This document shows, one piece after another, positions 60,401 to 64,000 of a stretch of 64,000 nt of DNA. How positions within the stretch are numbered: the stretch's first letter is position 1; each line of letters opens with the position of its first letter. Where the stretch lies: assembly GCA_948567375.1 (NCBI GenBank), contig OX419759.1:3077303-3141302 (forward strand), written 5' to 3'. The notes beneath the pieces are model-generated. The model was not told the DNA's origin and made no database searches. It was given only the letters and a program-made list of their open reading frames with translations. Position numbers and translations under genes: made by a program. Origin of the DNA: Lunularia cruciata (Eukaryota > Streptophyta > Marchantiopsida > Lunulariales > Lunulariaceae).

Positions 60401-60855
60401 GAACCTAAGGTTAGGTCAGTTTTTACAAAAAACCAATCTCTTTTCTTGCCAAGATAAATAAAGAGCATGCTTTCTAAACTTCCCTAAAACAAGGTACACA
60501 CCAAGTTAAAAACTGGAAAAGAAAAATATAATGAAGAGAAGAGAATAACTAAGAACATTCAAAATATCAAGAGTTAAATAACAATGCATTGTGACTGACC
60601 ATAGAATAAATCAAGAAATAACTATATAGTAAGCATATACATTATGATGGAATTCAATATAACACTCAAACTCAAGTTGGTTATGGCATACACTCTTCAC
60701 ATTAGAATTCAATTCAACACTCAAAACACCAAATATGACATATCAATGGAGTAATAGCAAAGCCTTGTGAAGAATAACAAAATCTTTCACAAGGGATGGA
60801 TGGAAATCACATCAATCTACTTATTATTATATTTGGACCTTGTGATGTACTGTCG

Positions 60856-61401
60856 TGCGTATATACATCGCTACACAATATACATTATTGTCAACATCAT
60901 ACACTATAGAAGCACAACTCACACATAAGTCATACATAGACTCTAAAGTGCCATAATAATCAGATTGTTTACTACTCTCAACTTAACTCAACTCAGATCA
61001 GTACTTGATCTGTCACTCTATAAATTGCCAACAACTGGGCACTAATTACAGTCAAGCCACACTCACTCTAGCTAAGAGAATCCAGGTGATGCTCGTTGGC
61101 CTCTGTCCACCATAGCCAGGAACTTGAAGGCTCAACATCAGAGAAGTGAGCTCTCTAGAGCTCACTTCAAAAGTATACCCCCTGGACTTGAGCTAGGACT
61201 GAAACCCTAATGGTCCCGCTGATGGCACACTTGACAGTGCAAATGGTGCAAAGTGACGATAGGCCCCACCGTGAAGTCAGTACCCCAAACACAAAATCTG
61301 ACCGTCGGAAAGTAGTCTCTAAGAAATTGATGAAATAACTCTAACTACTATCACTTGAACTCCAGTGTCCGAGCAATCTAGATGCAACACTACAAATGGC
61401 A
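60856..61401. mobile_element. LTR-like repeat, copy B (546 bp)
   Basis: Starts TGCGTATATACATCGCTACA and ends CTACAAATGGCA, matching copy A in order and orientation 7.6 kb away. It would be the 5' LTR of the minus-strand gypsy element. Flanks show no target-site duplication with copy A, and the copies have diverged clearly, so the assignment is tentative. Confidence 0.55.
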
Positions 61402-61405
61402 TGAC

Positions 61406-61575
61406 TGTACAAAACTCACTATTACCAATACATGACTAAATTTTCATTGTCATGTAAGCTTGTGATATACAATACTCACCATCACCATTACATGCTTAAA
61501 TTTGTAGTATCATGTGAGCTTGTGATCTACAATACTCACTATCACCATAACATACCATAATCTTCATTGTCACCA
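61406..61575. repeat. Three tandem copies of a 60-bp unit
   Basis: Units start at 61406 (TGTACAAAACTCACTA), 61466 (TATACAATACTCACCA) and 61526 (TCTACAATACTCACTA). The first two end in AGCTTGTGA. They lie directly next to LTR-like copy B. Confidence 0.85.
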
Positions 61576-64000
61576 TTACAATCACTAATATAATTTGGGA
61601 TGTGGAGTTTTGGATCAATTGTACAAGTGCTACTACCACCACTATTCAAGACTAGATGAAAATATATATTTGATAGTATTGAGATTATACTCTTAACCTT
61701 GTCATGAGTTTTTGAGTCATGCTAATTCAAGAGTCATAAAGTAAAACCTTTTTTATTTTTTAGTCCTTTCTTTAAGTCATACTCTCTCAACTTTAGACTT
61801 TATTTTCTTAGTCTTAAAGATATGCTCGACCTTAGTCTTCTTCTTCTCTATTATTGTAAAGCATCTCTATTTCTTGATCTTTGCAACCTTTTATGCTTCT
61901 ATTTTTGCTATCTTGCATCTCTCTTGAGCTTCTATGAACTCAGTTTTCCATTTCCCATGTTGTGCTAAATCTTGCAATAAAGTAGTAAGAGAAGGAATGA
62001 TATTTGAATTCACTTTGGAAATCTTTCTTACTCTTATTTGTTTACTATCTCCTTTTGTAAATTGATTTTTCCCTTTTGGTCTTGCTTTTGGTCTCACATC
62101 TCCATCTCAAGATGGTATCTCTTTAGTTCCTCTTCTCAATGGTGGGGCAACATCTTCATACATTATTGTAGATTTCAGAATCACTCCAAACACATACACC
62201 ACTCCAATCTGTTCTTCAAACAAACCATGTGAATCTAATCCTTCTAATAGCAAATGGCATGGATTCCACTCCAAACTCTAGAATCTCTTCCTCTTCATTG
62301 ATGGACTGAAATTTTCCTCCATTCTCTTCATGAAGTTCCACTCTTGTCTTGTCAGCCTCTTCCACATTGAGTATATGAACTTGGCACTCGTTCCCATCAC
62401 CTATATTTTCAACAATACTTACACCAATACTCACTCATGTTGGAGGAGAAATATTTGCACGATCTCCAAACATGAGATCAGTATGATCAAAATGAGTGCA
62501 TATATGATTTAACTTATCTTCCATTGTTCCCTATCCCCACTTGTACTCTTCTAGTTCTAGTCCTTTGCTTCTCTTATACTCTTTGTCTACCAGACCTTCT
62601 CCTATACTCCTATACTCTTTGTCGATCAGACCTTCTGCTTGTACTCTTCTAGTCCTTTGCTTCCTTGTAAGATTTCATGTACCATGCACATTTCTTATAC
62701 ATTTTGTTGCCACTCAATGAAGATGGAAACTATCTCTTATGCCAAATTTAAAAAGTAGCTTTTAACTGAAAGTTGTGTTCTTTTGAACAGGCTTCTTGTA
62801 AGTACCTCCATGAATTTGCACAAAATGCTCTTCATCCTCTAGATAATCAAGAATCCGTGCATATTGATGAGGAATCATTTGAAACCTATCATCCTCACCC
62901 TTCTTAGCATTGTTCCCCGATGTCAAGCAAGCTGAAACTATTTTGAGAAGATATTGGAACTTCGGTGGTAGTGAGTGTTGCAAAAGAACCAACTCAATTG
63001 TTGAATGAATGGAAATAGAATGGCGAGTTTAAATGGATCGAGGAGGAGAAATAGAATTTGGAGTTCCGATGGGTTGATTGCAAAAGGAATCTACATAGTA
63101 AAGATCATCCATTGATTTTGCAATCAATTCAGAATGAAAATCCCGATGTATTGAGTCAATTGCAAATTGCTTCTAGACAGCTGTGTAATTTGCTCATAAT
63201 CTTATCTTGCACACGAACAACTACCTTATACAAATTTCTTATATGCTTTTGATTTGCTCACTTTCAAATTTCACAACTTCATCTCACTCTCCCCAAGAGA
63301 GGGAAGAATTCAAATGCTTCCTTCAGAGTCCATGTCCATTTTTATTGGCTCCCGAGTGACATCTTTCTAATTTTTGAACTTTGCAAATAGTTTCTATCCC
63401 AACTTTAAATCTCACATTTGCTCTTTACATGTCACTATCCGACAAGTCTATAGCCTCGTGAGAGTCCTTTGATTAGTGATTGTATTAAGGTGGGATTTCA
63501 CTAATGAAGTTACCGAGTCTTGAGAGTCCTTTAATTAGTGACTGTATTAAGGTGGGATTTCACTAATGAAGTTACCGAGTCTTGAGAGTCCTTTGATTAG
63601 TGACTGTATTAAGGCGGGACTTAATGAAGTTACTGATCTTCCCGTAGTCATTCAAAACTGAAACCCTCAAGACCATTTTCATGACATGACCATTCATAAA
63701 CTGAAACCATTTTCATGACCCTTAAATAAATACGCAGGACCTTTCCATTTTCACATCTGAACCTTTACGGCTACTCATGTAAAATTATATGAATATTAAT
63801 GCACTGCCCATAGAAATCTGTCGTTTTGGAAAGTGAAACCCCCAATATACCGGTTCTAGTTCTGTTGAGAACGAGAATAATAAGTTTGAGACCTCTTATC
63901 CAATTCACCCACCATTAACTCACAGAATTAAGTACAAAATATCATGGTGCATGAAGCTAACGTGCTCCCCTTTAGTTTTCATTCTCGTTGCCAGCATTCT
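61576..64000. other. No gene recognised (right edge)
   Basis: Short minus-strand frames at 61891-62097, 62216-62434 and 62762-62992 have protein-like, charged composition and lie in the same direction, so they may be pieces of a decayed gag or other gene. None matches a family I know. A loose TATACTCTTTGTC duplication lies at 62577-62640. Confidence 0.35.
63461..63640. repeat. Three tandem copies of a 62-bp unit
   Basis: AGAGTCCTTTGATTAGTGA and variants start at 63461, 63523 and 63585, each followed by TGTATTAAGG and GAAGTTAC. The third copy is shortened by a small deletion (GGCGGGACTTAATG). Confidence 0.92.

Larger units (their letters stand above)
56461..60855. other. Retroelement-like DNA, no intact gene
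   Basis: If copies A and B are LTRs of the gypsy element, gag should lie here. A minus-strand frame at 59473-59676 (GREFRGTRDHGWREELPSYD, then EIKKFDLSRFSRG) has the charged look of gypsy gag, but the match is weak. Tandem duplications occur at 56656-56790 and 57160-57455. Confidence 0.35.

Noticed and set aside
63461..63640. CRISPR-like direct repeats
   Set aside because: Units are contiguous without unique spacers, in a plant genome; simple tandem duplication explains them.

Overview
The window is nuclear DNA of a land plant, most likely a liverwort of the Marchantia type. Genes have many short introns with GT..AG borders. The central gene fuses an alpha/beta-hydrolase to an NB-ARC and leucine-rich repeats; this hydrolase-NBS-LRR (HNL) class is known from liverworts. 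The organism call rests on that architecture and is an inference.

Genic part, about 1.4-43.6 kb. Six protein-coding genes can be supported. On the minus strand are an ER protein disulfide isomerase of the PDI-D type (11 exons, 365 aa), a small single-PAH (Sin3-like) protein, ribosomal protein L35 (5 exons, 123 aa), an unrecognised 398-aa helical protein, a malectin-like/LRR receptor kinase (15 exons, 936 aa) and an unrecognised, probably plastid-targeted protein (3 exons including a 22-nt microexon, 613 aa). On the plus strand is the HNL immune-receptor gene (4 exons, about 1455 aa). For the PDI, L35, receptor kinase and 613-aa gene I joined the exons by hand: splice borders and phases agree and each total length is divisible by three.

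The HNL gene and the receptor kinase are convergent neighbours. Between them lies a decayed partial copy of the kinase gene. Two solo LTRs of one retrotransposon family, in opposite orientation and each with an intact 5-bp target-site duplication, lie at 24.3-24.9 kb (just upstream of the HNL start) and at 36.2-36.8 kb (inside a receptor-kinase intron). A perfect 238-bp tandem duplication lies immediately before the first. The area is therefore an innate-immunity pair (surface receptor plus intracellular receptor) in structurally active DNA; joint function is only a hypothesis.

Non-genic parts. About 12.1-15.6 kb is an AT-rich island of short tandem duplications. About 43.7-64 kb is a gene-free, AT-rich block of retroelement debris: a broken non-LTR element (RT plus a restriction-like endonuclease motif), a broken Ty3/gypsy pol (RT, RNase H, integrase), LTR-like repeats and many tandem duplications. 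A dispersed element with a GGGGCT/AGCCCC palindrome recurs about ten times across both compartments.
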